A DNA stretch of 64,000 nucleotides, taken from positions 1,118,501 to 1,182,500 of the forward strand of contig NZ_JAUTBL010000002.1 of assembly GCF_030819275.1 (NCBI RefSeq). The letters are read 5' to 3'. A program made the position numbers and the translations under genes. The stretch's first letter is position 1. Every line of letters begins with the position of its first letter. Positions 24,829 through 33,126 of this stretch are shown piece after piece. Below the pieces are notes generated by a model. It was not told the origin of the DNA and ran no database searches. It worked only from the letters and a program-made list of their open reading frames with translations. The DNA is from Agrobacterium larrymoorei. GTDB taxonomy: Bacteria; Pseudomonadota; Alphaproteobacteria; Rhizobiales; Rhizobiaceae.

Positions 24829-24903
24829 ATGAACAGCATTATCTATATCGTCGGTCTGGTTGTCGTCGTTGGCATGGTCCTGTCTTTCGTCGGCTTAGCC
24901 TGA
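24829..24903 (+). CDS. 24-residue hydrophobic peptide gene
   Basis: This short frame of 24 codons starts MNSIIYIVGLVVVV and ends FVGLA, forming one membrane helix with no charged residues. GATGGAGAG precedes the ATG by about 4-8 bases, a good ribosome-binding site. I recall similar tiny conserved peptides in rhizobia and Brucella, but cannot verify this here. It lies between tRNA-Pro and a second small membrane-protein gene on the opposite strand. Confidence 0.6.
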   Translation: MNSIIYIVGLVVVVGMVLSFVGLA

Positions 24904-24986
24904 CAGGACAGGCGTCTCGTATTTGAGGTGCCGATATGCGCGAGGTAGCGCAGCAGGACAGTGTGCTGCGCCCCTCCCGAAGACGA

Positions 24987-25136
24987 TCAGTTCTCCTGCA
25001 CGGACACGCCGTTTGGTCCGATGTTCATTTCGATACCCTTAGGCTTCGACTCTTCGTGCCACACATAGATACCAAGAGCGGCGACGAGTACGACCAGCGC
25101 GCCAATGATGAAGTAGAGATTGTTAGACCGCGTCAT
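24987..25136 (-). CDS. 49-residue single-span membrane protein
   Basis: The protein starts MTRSNNLYFIIGALVVLVAALGIYVW (short N-terminus and one membrane helix), followed by a soluble tail with EESKPKGIEMNIGPNGVSVQEN. The tail suggests a small periplasmic or cytoplasmic stretch. The ATG at 25136 has AGGGGAAA about 7 bases upstream, so the longer frame from 25175 is not needed. Function unknown. It is encoded downstream of the glycosylphosphotransferase gene's 3' side but on the far side of a short gap. Confidence 0.65.
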   Translation of the reverse strand: MTRSNNLYFIIGALVVLVAALGIYVWHEESKPKGIEMNIGPNGVSVQEN

Positions 25137-25228
25137 TCGGATTTCCCCTGAAAATGAAGATGTACGGCGGATCAACGCGGAAAATCCTGCCTGGTTCCAC
25201 GGGGAGGTGGTAATCGGTTACAGGTCCA

Positions 25229-26776
25229 TCAATAGGCGTTTTCCGATTTTAGCAAACGGATCGGCGTCAGGAAGAGAATCTTGAGGTCGAGCCAAAGAGA
25301 CCAGTTTTCAATATAGTAGAGATCGAACGCGGTGCGTTGCTTGATCTTGTCGCTATTGTCGATCTCGCCGCGCCAACCGTTGATCTGCGCCCATCCGGTA
25401 ACGCCCGGCTTGACCTTGTGGCGGGCGAAGTAGTGTTCCACGACTTCGGTATATTTCAAGTCGCCCGTCTGCGCATGGACGGCATGGGGTCTGGGGCCGA
25501 CGAGGGATAGACCTCCCGCCAGCACGTTGAAGAGCTGAGGCAATTCGTCCAGCGAGGACTTGCGCAAGAAACGACCGACCGGCGTGACGCGCGGATCATT
25601 CTTGGTTACCGCCTTCACAGCACTCGGGTCGCTCATCTCCGTATACATCGAGCGAAACTTCCAGACATTAATCGTCTCGTTGTTGAAACCGTGGCGTTTC
25701 TGCTTGAAGAACACCGGACCTTTGGAGGTCGTTTTGACGGCGATCGCGGCCCCGATCATCACGGGCCAGAGCAGGAGAAGGGCGATGACACTGAACAGGA
25801 TATCGAACACCCGTTTCGCCACGCCGTCCCAATCCCGGATGGGCTTGTCCACCACGTCGAGCATCGGCACGCTGCCATCGCGCGAATAGGAGCGGGGCCG
25901 GAAACGCAATTTGTTGGCATGGGCCGCGATGCGGATATCGACAGGCAGCACCCAGAGCGTTCGAAGAAGCTCCATGATGCGCGCTTCCGCACTGGTGGGA
26001 AGTGCGATGATCAGCATGTCGAGCTTCGTCATGCGGGCGAACTCGACCAGTTCGGCAAAGGTGCCAAGCTTCGGATAGCCAGCGACGATCTCTGGTGAGC
26101 GGGCACCTGTGCGATCGTCGAAGATGCCGCATATCCGGATGTCGTTATCGTGTTGCTCCAGAGAGCGTATCAAGTCTCTTGCCGCCTGGCCGCCACCAAC
26201 GATGACGGCTCGGCGCTCCATCACACCGTTGCGGCCCCAGTGACGAATGACGAGACCGACGATCGATCTTTCCAGAAGAAGAAAGACCGACCCCGCCGCA
26301 ACCCACCAAGCAAAGCCAGCCCAGGAGTACCCCTCCTCGCTTAGCAGCATTTGCATTGCTCCGGCTGTCACGCCACATGCGGTGAGAAATGAACCCACGA
26401 TGCGCGCCGCCATCGCCAGAGGGCGACGCAGCGAGGGAAGCTGGTAGGTATCGGTGAGCTGAAGCAGAAGGGCGGTGAGACCCGCGTTGAAGAGACAGGC
26501 GACGACGAGCGCCAAATGAGCGCTCCAACTGCCGGAAATCTCCATGCCATTGAGGGCAATCGAGATGATGGAAAGGCCGACGAACTCGAAGACGCGCAAC
26601 TGACCGATGACCATATTCGGTGAGTGGCTGGTATCGCGAAGTTGGTTGGCGATCTGTCGGGCGAAGGGATTGAGGGTCGGTTGACCGCCGTCTCCTTTAC
26701 GTGCTGCCTTTTGATAGAGTTGCAACCGCACGACATCGAGATCGGAGTTGCGTCCGTCTCTTTCTTGATCGCCCAT
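25229..26776 (-). CDS. polyprenyl glycosylphosphotransferase (exopolysaccharide initiation)
   Basis: This inner-membrane enzyme transfers a sugar-1-phosphate from a nucleotide sugar to undecaprenyl phosphate, starting a polysaccharide repeat unit. The 515 residues have four to five N-terminal helices, a nucleotide-binding-like central region (AVIVGGGQAARDLIRSL), and the catalytic sugar-transferase domain from about residue 325: KRVFDILFSVIALLLLWP, KFRSMY, LRKSSLDELPQLFNVL and LVGPRPHA. It is WcaJ/ExoY/UppE-like. An export protein gene lies upstream on the same strand and a kinase-like gene beyond, forming a small polysaccharide module. Confidence 0.92.
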   Translation of the reverse strand: MGDQERDGRNSDLDVVRLQLYQKAARKGDGGQPTLNPFARQIANQLRDTSHSPNMVIGQLRVFEFVGLSIISIALNGMEISGSWSAHLALVVACLFNAGLTALLLQLTDTYQLPSLRRPLAMAARIVGSFLTACGVTAGAMQMLLSEEGYSWAGFAWWVAAGSVFLLLERSIVGLVIRHWGRNGVMERRAVIVGGGQAARDLIRSLEQHDNDIRICGIFDDRTGARSPEIVAGYPKLGTFAELVEFARMTKLDMLIIALPTSAEARIMELLRTLWVLPVDIRIAAHANKLRFRPRSYSRDGSVPMLDVVDKPIRDWDGVAKRVFDILFSVIALLLLWPVMIGAAIAVKTTSKGPVFFKQKRHGFNNETINVWKFRSMYTEMSDPSAVKAVTKNDPRVTPVGRFLRKSSLDELPQLFNVLAGGLSLVGPRPHAVHAQTGDLKYTEVVEHYFARHKVKPGVTGWAQINGWRGEIDNSDKIKQRTAFDLYYIENWSLWLDLKILFLTPIRLLKSENAY

Positions 26777-27063
26777 GGACTTATCCCACCATCATTACGA
26801 GATATGGATAAGCTACAGATAATAAAAGAAGCGTTGACGATTTCCACATGAAAATCGCTTTGCGCACTCGGTTTGACTGCAGCGCCCAAAGGAATTGTCA
26901 GGCTGCTGCAGCAGTAATGGGGGCGGGATACGCAATACCAGTTTACCCGCAACTATGGACAGAAGCTTGAGGCTGCCCGATCGGCGCCCGCTGCTTTTGC
27001 CGCTGAACTTGAAATTCTGGCTTTAGCTATGATGAAGCCAGAGAGCGCTGTGACGCAATGTCG

Positions 27064-27636
27064 TCAAAAGAAACGTTCCCGCACATAGATGGTGTCGCCG
27101 GCCAGGACGGGTGCTGAGATCAGCACGCGTCCGGTATTGACATCGGCATTGAGCTTGCGCGTCACATCGACATCGCGCTGATTTGCGCGTGACGTGAAGC
27201 CACCCGCAACGGCTATGGCGTTTTGTATCGTCATGCCCGGTACGTAGGAGTACTGTCCGGGTCTGCCCACTTCACCCATGACGAAGACCGGGCGATAGCG
27301 ATCGACCTCGATGCTGACGTCTGGATTGCGCAGATAGCCTTTGCGAAGCTGCGCTGCGAGCGCTGCTTCGACTTGCTTGGCTGTTCTGCCGCGTGCGGGG
27401 ATTTGTCCAACGAGAGGAAAGGCGATGTAACCCGCTTGGTCGACAGTGTAGGTGTTTGTGAGGCCGGTTTGGTCGAAAACGGTGACGCGCAACCTGTCGC
27501 CGCTATCCAGGCGATAGGGCTGCAAGGCGGCTGCATTGATGGCCGAGGGCGCCGGTTGATACGCAGCGCAACCACCAAGCGTCATTGTGGCAGCAAGGGC
27601 AAAAGCCGATATCAAACGTGGGATGGCGAAATTCAT
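27064..27636 (-). CDS. outer-membrane polysaccharide export lipoprotein (Wza/ExoF-like)
   Basis: This 190-residue lipoprotein has a signal ending in LGGCAAYQP (lipobox). It contains a poly-export domain (YRLDSGDRLRVTVFDQTG, then IAFPLVGQIPARGRTAKQVEAAL) and one SLBB-type segment (VFVMGEVGRPGQYSYVPGMTIQNAI). It is shorter than enterobacterial Wza, matching the compact rhizobial form. It lies about 290 bp upstream of the glycosylphosphotransferase gene on the same strand; I see no other gene in that gap. Confidence 0.88.
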   Translation of the reverse strand: MNFAIPRLISAFALAATMTLGGCAAYQPAPSAINAAALQPYRLDSGDRLRVTVFDQTGLTNTYTVDQAGYIAFPLVGQIPARGRTAKQVEAALAAQLRKGYLRNPDVSIEVDRYRPVFVMGEVGRPGQYSYVPGMTIQNAIAVAGGFTSRANQRDVDVTRKLNADVNTGRVLISAPVLAGDTIYVRERFF

Positions 27637-27853
27637 TCGCAATCAGGCTCCGGGACATTTCTTGACCCCAGTTATCCGTTCGTCATGGTTAATTCCCGGT
27701 AAAGAAAACTTTTTTTGGAGGAATTTCGCTTAAGCGCATCGCGATGCCCTCGTGGTGCGTAGGGTTTAACGCTTGTGTTACTGCAGCACGGTTAGAAAGG
27801 AAGAACGGTGGCGGCACTGCTGAAGCTGCCGGCGATGAGGAAAAGAAGACGCC

Positions 27854-28498
27854 ATGAACGCGAACGACAATGCGACCGAACCCCAGGATGATCTTAATCC
27901 TCCATCTGCCGAGGCGGGTCTTCCGATAGCTTACGTCGCTGACCTTCTCGTCATGCCAGGTGCCAAGCCCATTGCCGTCGTCGCGTCCCCCAGTGGGACC
28001 GATGGATCGACGGCCACCGTTATGCTGGCAAGAGCGATCGCCGAACTGGCGCGATCCGTGGTGCTTGTGGACATGACGGCGACAGGTGCGCCGTCGCGGC
28101 TGATGGTAACGGACGAAACGCTGCCGGGTATTATGGACCTGTTAACGGGCGATGCAGCCTTCGGCGAGACCATCCATCGCGACCGGCTCTCCACCGCGCA
28201 TATCGTCCCGCAGGGCGTGGGCTCAGGACACCGCGTCAGTGGTGTCCTCGACCGGCTTCTGATGGTACTTGGGGCATTGTCGGGAAGTTACGACACCGTG
28301 CTGCTTGAGTTCGGCGCAGCCGATCCAACCGAGATTTCCCGCATCCTCAAATATATCGATGCGGATATCGTTCTTTCTGTTCCCGATGCCGACCCTGTTG
28401 TCCTCCGCGAAGCGGAGACATCGTTCCGCGCAAGCGGTCACAGTCAGATCATTCCGATGGTATTGGCAGCGAGAAGCGTCTCGGGTCGCACAGCTTAG
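27854..28498 (+). CDS. polysaccharide tyrosine-kinase-like protein with degenerate P-loop
   Basis: This 214-residue protein resembles the cytoplasmic domain of bacterial tyrosine kinases (CpsD/ExoP/Wzc C-terminal part), which control polysaccharide length. Landmarks are IAVVASPSGTDGST (Walker A position), VVLVDMTATGAPSRL (Walker A' position), GIMDLLTGD and SYDTVLLEFGAAD (Walker B position). The invariant Walker A lysine is replaced by glycine, and the second and third motifs are altered. There is no membrane segment and no tyrosine-rich tail. It is divergent from the export gene. Loss of ATPase activity is inferred from the motif. Confidence 0.72.
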   Translation: MNANDNATEPQDDLNPPSAEAGLPIAYVADLLVMPGAKPIAVVASPSGTDGSTATVMLARAIAELARSVVLVDMTATGAPSRLMVTDETLPGIMDLLTGDAAFGETIHRDRLSTAHIVPQGVGSGHRVSGVLDRLLMVLGALSGSYDTVLLEFGAADPTEISRILKYIDADIVLSVPDADPVVLREAETSFRASGHSQIIPMVLAARSVSGRTA

Positions 28499-28529
28499 GC
28501 CTGAAAGATCTGCTCGTCAGCGCAAGCGC

Positions 28530-28742
28530 CTATTTCTGCCGTTTCGGGCCAGCCATCCATTTGATGATCAACATTGCCGGCAAAACCCACAGCAGGCCGG
28601 ACAGCACAAAGTAGCCGAGGTGAATCCACCAGGGAGAATTGGCAAGCGTTGCGGAAGCGAAGGCCGTCGCAACAACCGCGTATGTCACGACCAGCATAAT
28701 GATGACGATGGTGCCGATGAATGATCTGAGGCGGGGATGCAT
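28530..28742 (-). CDS. DUF2842 small membrane protein
   Basis: This 70-residue protein has two membrane helices (GTIVIIMLVVTYAVVATAFAS and HLGYFVLSGLLWVLPAMLII) and a basic end, matching DUF2842, a short alphaproteobacterial family of unknown function. It is convergent with the kinase-like gene (gap about 30 bp) and divergent from ctaA. Confidence 0.78.
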   Translation of the reverse strand: MHPRLRSFIGTIVIIMLVVTYAVVATAFASATLANSPWWIHLGYFVLSGLLWVLPAMLIIKWMAGPKRQK

Positions 28743-28915
28743 GGCTGGATGTCTCGTCCGTCGCTGACTCGTAAGACCCCTGTATAGCAGCGCTGCTTGA
28801 AAACGGAATCGTTTTCACGAGCAGCATGACCGCGACCCGATGCCGCAAAGGCCAACCCCTTGTTTTGCCCATCCGGTTAAGGCAAACCAATGTTAGGAAT
28901 TGTGGAGTGTCAAGA

Positions 28916-30034
28916 ATGCGATCCGATACGGTGGCGAGGGCGGATGCCTCTGTCGAAAAACGGGTGAAAACCGCTTTGCAGGCGCAGGAAAGCAACCGAA
29001 GGCTCTTGCGGATCTGGCTGCGTGTCGTGCTCTTCACGCTGTTCTGTCTGGTACTCGTGGGGGGTGCCACCCGTCTGACCGAATCGGGTCTGTCGATCAC
29101 GGAATGGAAGCCCATCCACGGCGCCATCCCGCCCTTGACCGTTGCCGAGTGGGAAGAGGAATTCCAGCTTTACAAGCGCATCCCGCAATATCAAGAGATC
29201 AACCGCGGCATGTCGCTGGACGAGTTCAAGACCATCTTCTGGTGGGAATGGGCGCATCGTCTGTTGGCGCGGACCATCGGACTGATTTTTGCCCTGCCGC
29301 TTGCCTATTTCTGGCTGACAGGGCGGATCGAGAAGCGACTGCGCCTGCCGCTCGTCGGCCTTCTGGCGCTTGGCGGTTTTCAGGGTTTCGTCGGTTGGTG
29401 GATGGTCTCATCCGGCCTCGTCAATCGTACCGATGTGTCTCAATACCGGCTCGCGACCCACTTGACGATTGCCTGCTTGATCTTCGCGGGCTGCATGTGG
29501 ATATTGCGCGGCCTTTCCTTTCATTCTCCAGAAGCGTCGCACGAGCGCGAGGGCAGGGGATTTGCTGCCCTCCTGGCGGTGCTCTGTCTTTTCCAGATCT
29601 ATCTCGGCGCGCTGGTCGCCGGCCTCAATGCCGGCCTCTCCTACAACACTTGGCCGCTGATGGACGGCTCTCTGATTCCGGGCGATCTTTTCATCCAGCA
29701 ACCCTGGTGGATCAACCTTTTTGAGAACCCGAAGACGGTGCAATTCGTCCACCGAATGGGTGCCTACACGCTCTTTGCCGCCACGCTCTGGCACATGTTG
29801 AGCCTCTGCCGCAGGCTACCGAACACACCACATGCGAGGCGTTCCGTGCTGTTCTTTGTCCTGGTCTGTGTGCAGGCGAGCCTCGGCATCACCACGCTTC
29901 TCACCCATGTGGATATCCATGTGGCGCTCGCCCATCAGGGCATGGCGCTGATCGTCCTTGGTTTCGCCATCGCCCACTGGCGTGGCTTCATCGGGGAGTA
30001 TCCTACGCCGGTGACGATAGAAGTCAGGGACTGA
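28916..30034 (+). CDS. ctaA: heme A synthase
   Basis: This membrane enzyme converts heme O to heme A for aa3-type cytochrome oxidase. The 372 residues contain about eight helices and the COX15/CtaA blocks VGGATRLTESGLSITEWKP, WWEWAHRLLARTIG, GLVAGLNAGLSYNTWPLMDG-like LVAGLNAGLSYNTWPL, and WRFVHR-like FVHRMGAYTL, with conserved heme-ligand histidines. GGAG lies 8 bases before the ATG at 28916; the upstream extension is not family-like. The 3' end overlaps the convergent phosphotransferase gene by 11 bp. Confidence 0.93.
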   Translation: MRSDTVARADASVEKRVKTALQAQESNRRLLRIWLRVVLFTLFCLVLVGGATRLTESGLSITEWKPIHGAIPPLTVAEWEEEFQLYKRIPQYQEINRGMSLDEFKTIFWWEWAHRLLARTIGLIFALPLAYFWLTGRIEKRLRLPLVGLLALGGFQGFVGWWMVSSGLVNRTDVSQYRLATHLTIACLIFAGCMWILRGLSFHSPEASHEREGRGFAALLAVLCLFQIYLGALVAGLNAGLSYNTWPLMDGSLIPGDLFIQQPWWINLFENPKTVQFVHRMGAYTLFAATLWHMLSLCRRLPNTPHARRSVLFFVLVCVQASLGITTLLTHVDIHVALAHQGMALIVLGFAIAHWRGFIGEYPTPVTIEVRD

Positions 30035-30902
30035 GATCGCTCAGTAAGCCGCGCGCAACGGTGAGAAAGGCGAGGCGCTCCAAAGCGTTCTTATTCTCAT
30101 CCAGCACATCACCATCCTCAAGGGACCAGCAGATCGATACTCCCGCATGGGCAATGGCGTAGCGCAGGATTTTTTCTTTCGAGCAGTTGAGCGTTTCTGA
30201 AAAAACCTCACAGAGCCTTTTGATCCGTTGCGGATCGAGGATGTCCGGCAGCGCATTCAGCGGATTGCCGAAGATATTCGCGACCTCATAGGCTGGATCA
30301 CCGACAAGCCCCTGGGGATCGATTGCCAGCCAACCGCGTGGTCCGCCCGTCACGATGTTGTCGTGATGCAGGTCTCCATGAAGCGGTTTTACAGTCTCCT
30401 GACGAGCGAGCAGTTCCCGAATTATCTCGGCACTATACCGCAGAGGCTCGCGCAGGCGTTCATGGCTTTCCGTCTCGGCGCGGACAAAGAGAGAGCGGAA
30501 ATGCTGGTCCAACGTTGTGAGCCCACCGGGAGATCCTGCCGTCGGCGCGTGGAGCTTTTGGAGAACCTCGCAGATGATCGCATTCGTGGCGTCCTCTCCA
30601 TGCTCAAGACGGTAAGTGCGAAGTGTCAGATCACCCGCGTCCTCCAGCAGGCATTCCGTATCGTTTTTCTGCAAAAGGCGCACAGCACCTTGGCCCTGCC
30701 GCCACTCCAGGAAGGTCATGCCGGGACGCTCGCCCATTCCCCGCGGCTTCAATCGCTTCAAGATCGCTGACGACCCACCATCCGTCAACGTCACACGGTG
30801 GACGATGCTGCTCGCTGTATCGGCAAGAAAAAAGGCGGAGGAAATGCTCCACCGCCTTTTGATCTCATCCGGAATATCGGACGTGACGACGCTCTCGCTC
30901 AT
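30024..30902 (-). CDS. aminoglycoside/hydroxyurea phosphotransferase-like kinase
   Basis: This 292-residue kinase-fold protein resembles the APH(6)/hydroxyurea-resistance group. Motifs are [14 protein letters not shown] (catalytic aspartate) and [18 protein letters not shown] (metal-binding aspartate). The real substrate may be a metabolite rather than an antibiotic. Its ATG overlaps the argC stop codon (ATGA), so it is translationally coupled to argC. A strong terminator-like hairpin lies at 30828-30860, within codons 15-25, so most transcripts from argC may stop inside this gene. Confidence 0.82.
   Translation of the reverse strand: MSESVVTSDIPDEIKRRWSISSAFFLADTASSIVHRVTLTDGGSSAILKRLKPRGMGERPGMTFLEWRQGQGAVRLLQKNDTECLLEDAGDLTLRTYRLEHGEDATNAIICEVLQKLHAPTAGSPGGLTTLDQHFRSLFVRAETESHERLREPLRYSAEIIRELLARQETVKPLHGDLHHDNIVTGGPRGWLAIDPQGLVGDPAYEVANIFGNPLNALPDILDPQRIKRLCEVFSETLNCSKEKILRYAIAHAGVSICWSLEDGDVLDENKNALERLAFLTVARGLLSDLSP
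30828..30860 (-). terminator. intrinsic-terminator-like hairpin inside the kinase gene start
   Basis: On the minus strand AAAAGGCGG pairs with CCGCCTTTT, with an inner GGA/TCC pairing and a six-T tract after the stem. It begins about 40 bases past the argC stop codon. It encodes the residues around [13 protein letters not shown] of the downstream gene. Confidence 0.75.
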
Positions 30903-31825
30903 GCAGACAGCATCAGTTCCATGTTCTGAACAGCCGCACCCGATGCACCCTTGCCGAGATTATCGAGAACCGCGACGAGGTTGATGTGCTCTGCATTGCC
31001 GAAGACGTAGAGCTTCATAATATCCTGATTGGCGAGCTCTTCTGCATCGATACGCGCGACCGACTTGCTCTCCTCCAAAGGCACGACCTTGACGATGTCC
31101 TGCCCGGCATAATGCTGGGTAAGGGCGGCGTGAACCGTTTCCACAGTCGTACCATCCTTGAGTTGGGCGGCAAACAGCGGAACCTGAACGATCATGCCCT
31201 GCGGGAAGCGACCGACCGATGGCGAAAAGAGCGGAGCGCGATCCAGAAGCCCGTGGTTCTTCATTTCCGGCACGTGCTTGTGCTTCAGGGTCAGACCGTA
31301 GAGGAAGTTGTTGGCGCTGATCGCATCCTCGCGGCTTTGATCTTCCATCTGCGCGATCATCTGCTTGCCGCCGCCGGTATAGCCCGAAACAGCGTTGACG
31401 CTGACGGGATAGCCGTCCAGCAGGATGCCTGCGGCACGCAAGGGACGGATGAGGCCGATGGCGCCGGTAGGGTAGCAGCCGGGATTGGCAACGAAGCGGG
31501 CAGAGCGCACCTTCTCAGCCTGATCCCTATCCATTTCGGCAAAGCCATAGGCCCAGTCCGGGTGGATACGGAAAGCGGTCGAGGTATCGATGATCCGAAC
31601 CTTGTTGTTGCCGGAAACCATGGAAACAGCTTCCTTGGACGCATCATCCGGCAGGCAGAGGATCGAGATATCGGCGCTGTTGAGCATATCCTCGCGCATG
31701 GACGCGTTACGGCGCTCGGCTTCGGGAATGGACAGCAGCTCGATATCGCGGCGGTCGGCCAGGCGCGTGCGGATCTGCAAGCCCGTAGTGCCGTGTTCGC
31801 CATCGATGAAGATTTTCGCTGCCAT
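30899..31825 (-). CDS. argC: N-acetyl-gamma-glutamyl-phosphate reductase
   Basis: This enzyme catalyses the third step of arginine synthesis, reducing N-acetylglutamyl phosphate with NADPH. The 308 residues match the short alphaproteobacterial type 2 form. It has an NADP-binding N-terminus ([15 protein letters not shown]) and the catalytic cysteine Cys117 in [11 protein letters not shown]. The next gene on the strand overlaps it by 4 bp (ATGA). It lies downstream of speB by 71 bp. A terminator-like hairpin follows the stop codon. Confidence 0.95.
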   Translation of the reverse strand: MAAKIFIDGEHGTTGLQIRTRLADRRDIELLSIPEAERRNASMREDMLNSADISILCLPDDASKEAVSMVSGNNKVRIIDTSTAFRIHPDWAYGFAEMDRDQAEKVRSARFVANPGCYPTGAIGLIRPLRAAGILLDGYPVSVNAVSGYTGGGKQMIAQMEDQSREDAISANNFLYGLTLKHKHVPEMKNHGLLDRAPLFSPSVGRFPQGMIVQVPLFAAQLKDGTTVETVHAALTQHYAGQDIVKVVPLEESKSVARIDAEELANQDIMKLYVFGNAEHINLVAVLDNLGKGASGAAVQNMELMLSA

Positions 31826-31896
31826 GTCCTTGACCTTACATTTTCAATATGTTGTCGGAGTTTTCAGACTCGATTTGTTAGCCCGCGGGATGCATA

Positions 31897-32850
31897 TCAG
31901 GTTGATATCGCAAGCCGCTCGGCGCGCAGCCCCAGCATATACATCGCAACCGTTGCCCCGGCAATGGCGGTGATGTCCGCGTGGTCATAGGCAGGCGCCA
32001 CCTCCACCACATCGGAACCGCGAATGTCGAGCTCTCCAAGGCCGCGCAGGACAGAAAGAATTTTCGCGCTCGATGGTCCACCAGCCACGGGTGTGCCGGT
32101 GCCGGGCGCAAAGGCCGGATCGAGGCAATCGATATCGAAAGTCAGATAGGCCGGGAGACCGCCCGTATGCTTGACGATCAGCGAGGCGATGTCGCTGGCG
32201 CGCATCTCTTCGACCTCGTAGCCATAAAGGATCTTGATGCCGCAATCTTCCGGCGCATGCGTGCGAATGCCGATCTGGATCGAACGATCCGGATCGATCA
32301 GCCCATCACGCACGGCGCGCACGACGAAGGAGCCATGATCGATGCGCTTACCATCATCGAACCACGTGTCTTGATGTGCATCGAACTGCACCAGCGCCAA
32401 AGGACCGTGTTTCGCCACATGCGCTTTCAGAAGTGGCCAAGTGATGAAGTGATCGCCACCGAGCGTCAGGAGATAATCGCTGTCGGCGATGATCTTGCGC
32501 GCCTCCTGTTCGATGGTCTCCGGCGTCTGCCAATGATTGCCGTAGTCGAGCAAGCAATCGCCGTAGTCGATCGTCGGCATGGTCTCGAAAAGATCGCGGC
32601 CAAACGGATACTGTGGATCGTTGTCGAAAATGGCCGAGGCGCGACGGATCGCCTGAGGCCCGAAACGAGCGCCAGGGCGATTGGATGTGGCCGCATCGAA
32701 GGGAACGCCCCAGACCACGGTCGAAGCGTCTTCCAGGTTCTTGCTATATCGACGACGCATGAAGGAGAGCACGCCCGCATGTGTCGGATCGCTGGCCGCC
32801 GAGGTAAGAGACGGTGCAGTGAAGGCGTGATCGATCGTCTTTTTAGCCAT
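31897..32850 (-). CDS. speB: agmatinase (ureohydrolase family)
   Basis: This manganese enzyme hydrolyses agmatine to putrescine and urea. The metal-binding blocks are intact: LTLGGDHFITWPLL, QFDAHQDTW and TFDIDCLDPAFAPGTGTP. The 317 residues are typical. Other ureohydrolases (guanidinobutyrase, proclavaminate amidino hydrolase) cannot be excluded from sequence. It is upstream of argC on the same strand, linking arginine-related steps. Confidence 0.88.
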   Translation of the reverse strand: MAKKTIDHAFTAPSLTSAASDPTHAGVLSFMRRRYSKNLEDASTVVWGVPFDAATSNRPGARFGPQAIRRASAIFDNDPQYPFGRDLFETMPTIDYGDCLLDYGNHWQTPETIEQEARKIIADSDYLLTLGGDHFITWPLLKAHVAKHGPLALVQFDAHQDTWFDDGKRIDHGSFVVRAVRDGLIDPDRSIQIGIRTHAPEDCGIKILYGYEVEEMRASDIASLIVKHTGGLPAYLTFDIDCLDPAFAPGTGTPVAGGPSSAKILSVLRGLGELDIRGSDVVEVAPAYDHADITAIAGATVAMYMLGLRAERLAIST

Positions 32851-33013
32851 TGCTCATCTTTCCGTGAAAATCTCGAGAATAGTCAATATCGCATTAAACT
32901 GTTCGGGATAAGGTGGCCTCGTGGTAAACACCTCGTAAAGAATAAATCGGAAAGTATATCTGGCAGCTTGGCCGTGGTGTTCGGGTCCTTCCGTCTCCGG
33001 CATTTCCAGTACA

Positions 33014-33071
33014 GCCATGCATATTGGCCGATCATCCCGGCGCGCCGGGGATGATCGGAACTGCGCATGGC
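33014..33071. repeat. nested palindrome between speB and the acyltransferase gene
   Basis: The outer arms GCCATGC (33014-33020) and GCATGGC (33065-33071) enclose inner arms CCGATCATCCC and GGGATGATCGG (33028-33058) with a GC-rich centre. The whole 58-bp segment can form an extended hairpin on either strand. No T-run follows, so it is not a standard terminator. The rest of 32851-33126 shows no gene. Confidence 0.6.
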
Positions 33072-33126
33072 TCTGTGGCAGCCGGGTTTGGAAGCCTAGC
33101 TATAAGCAACGTTACATGTGGTTTTT

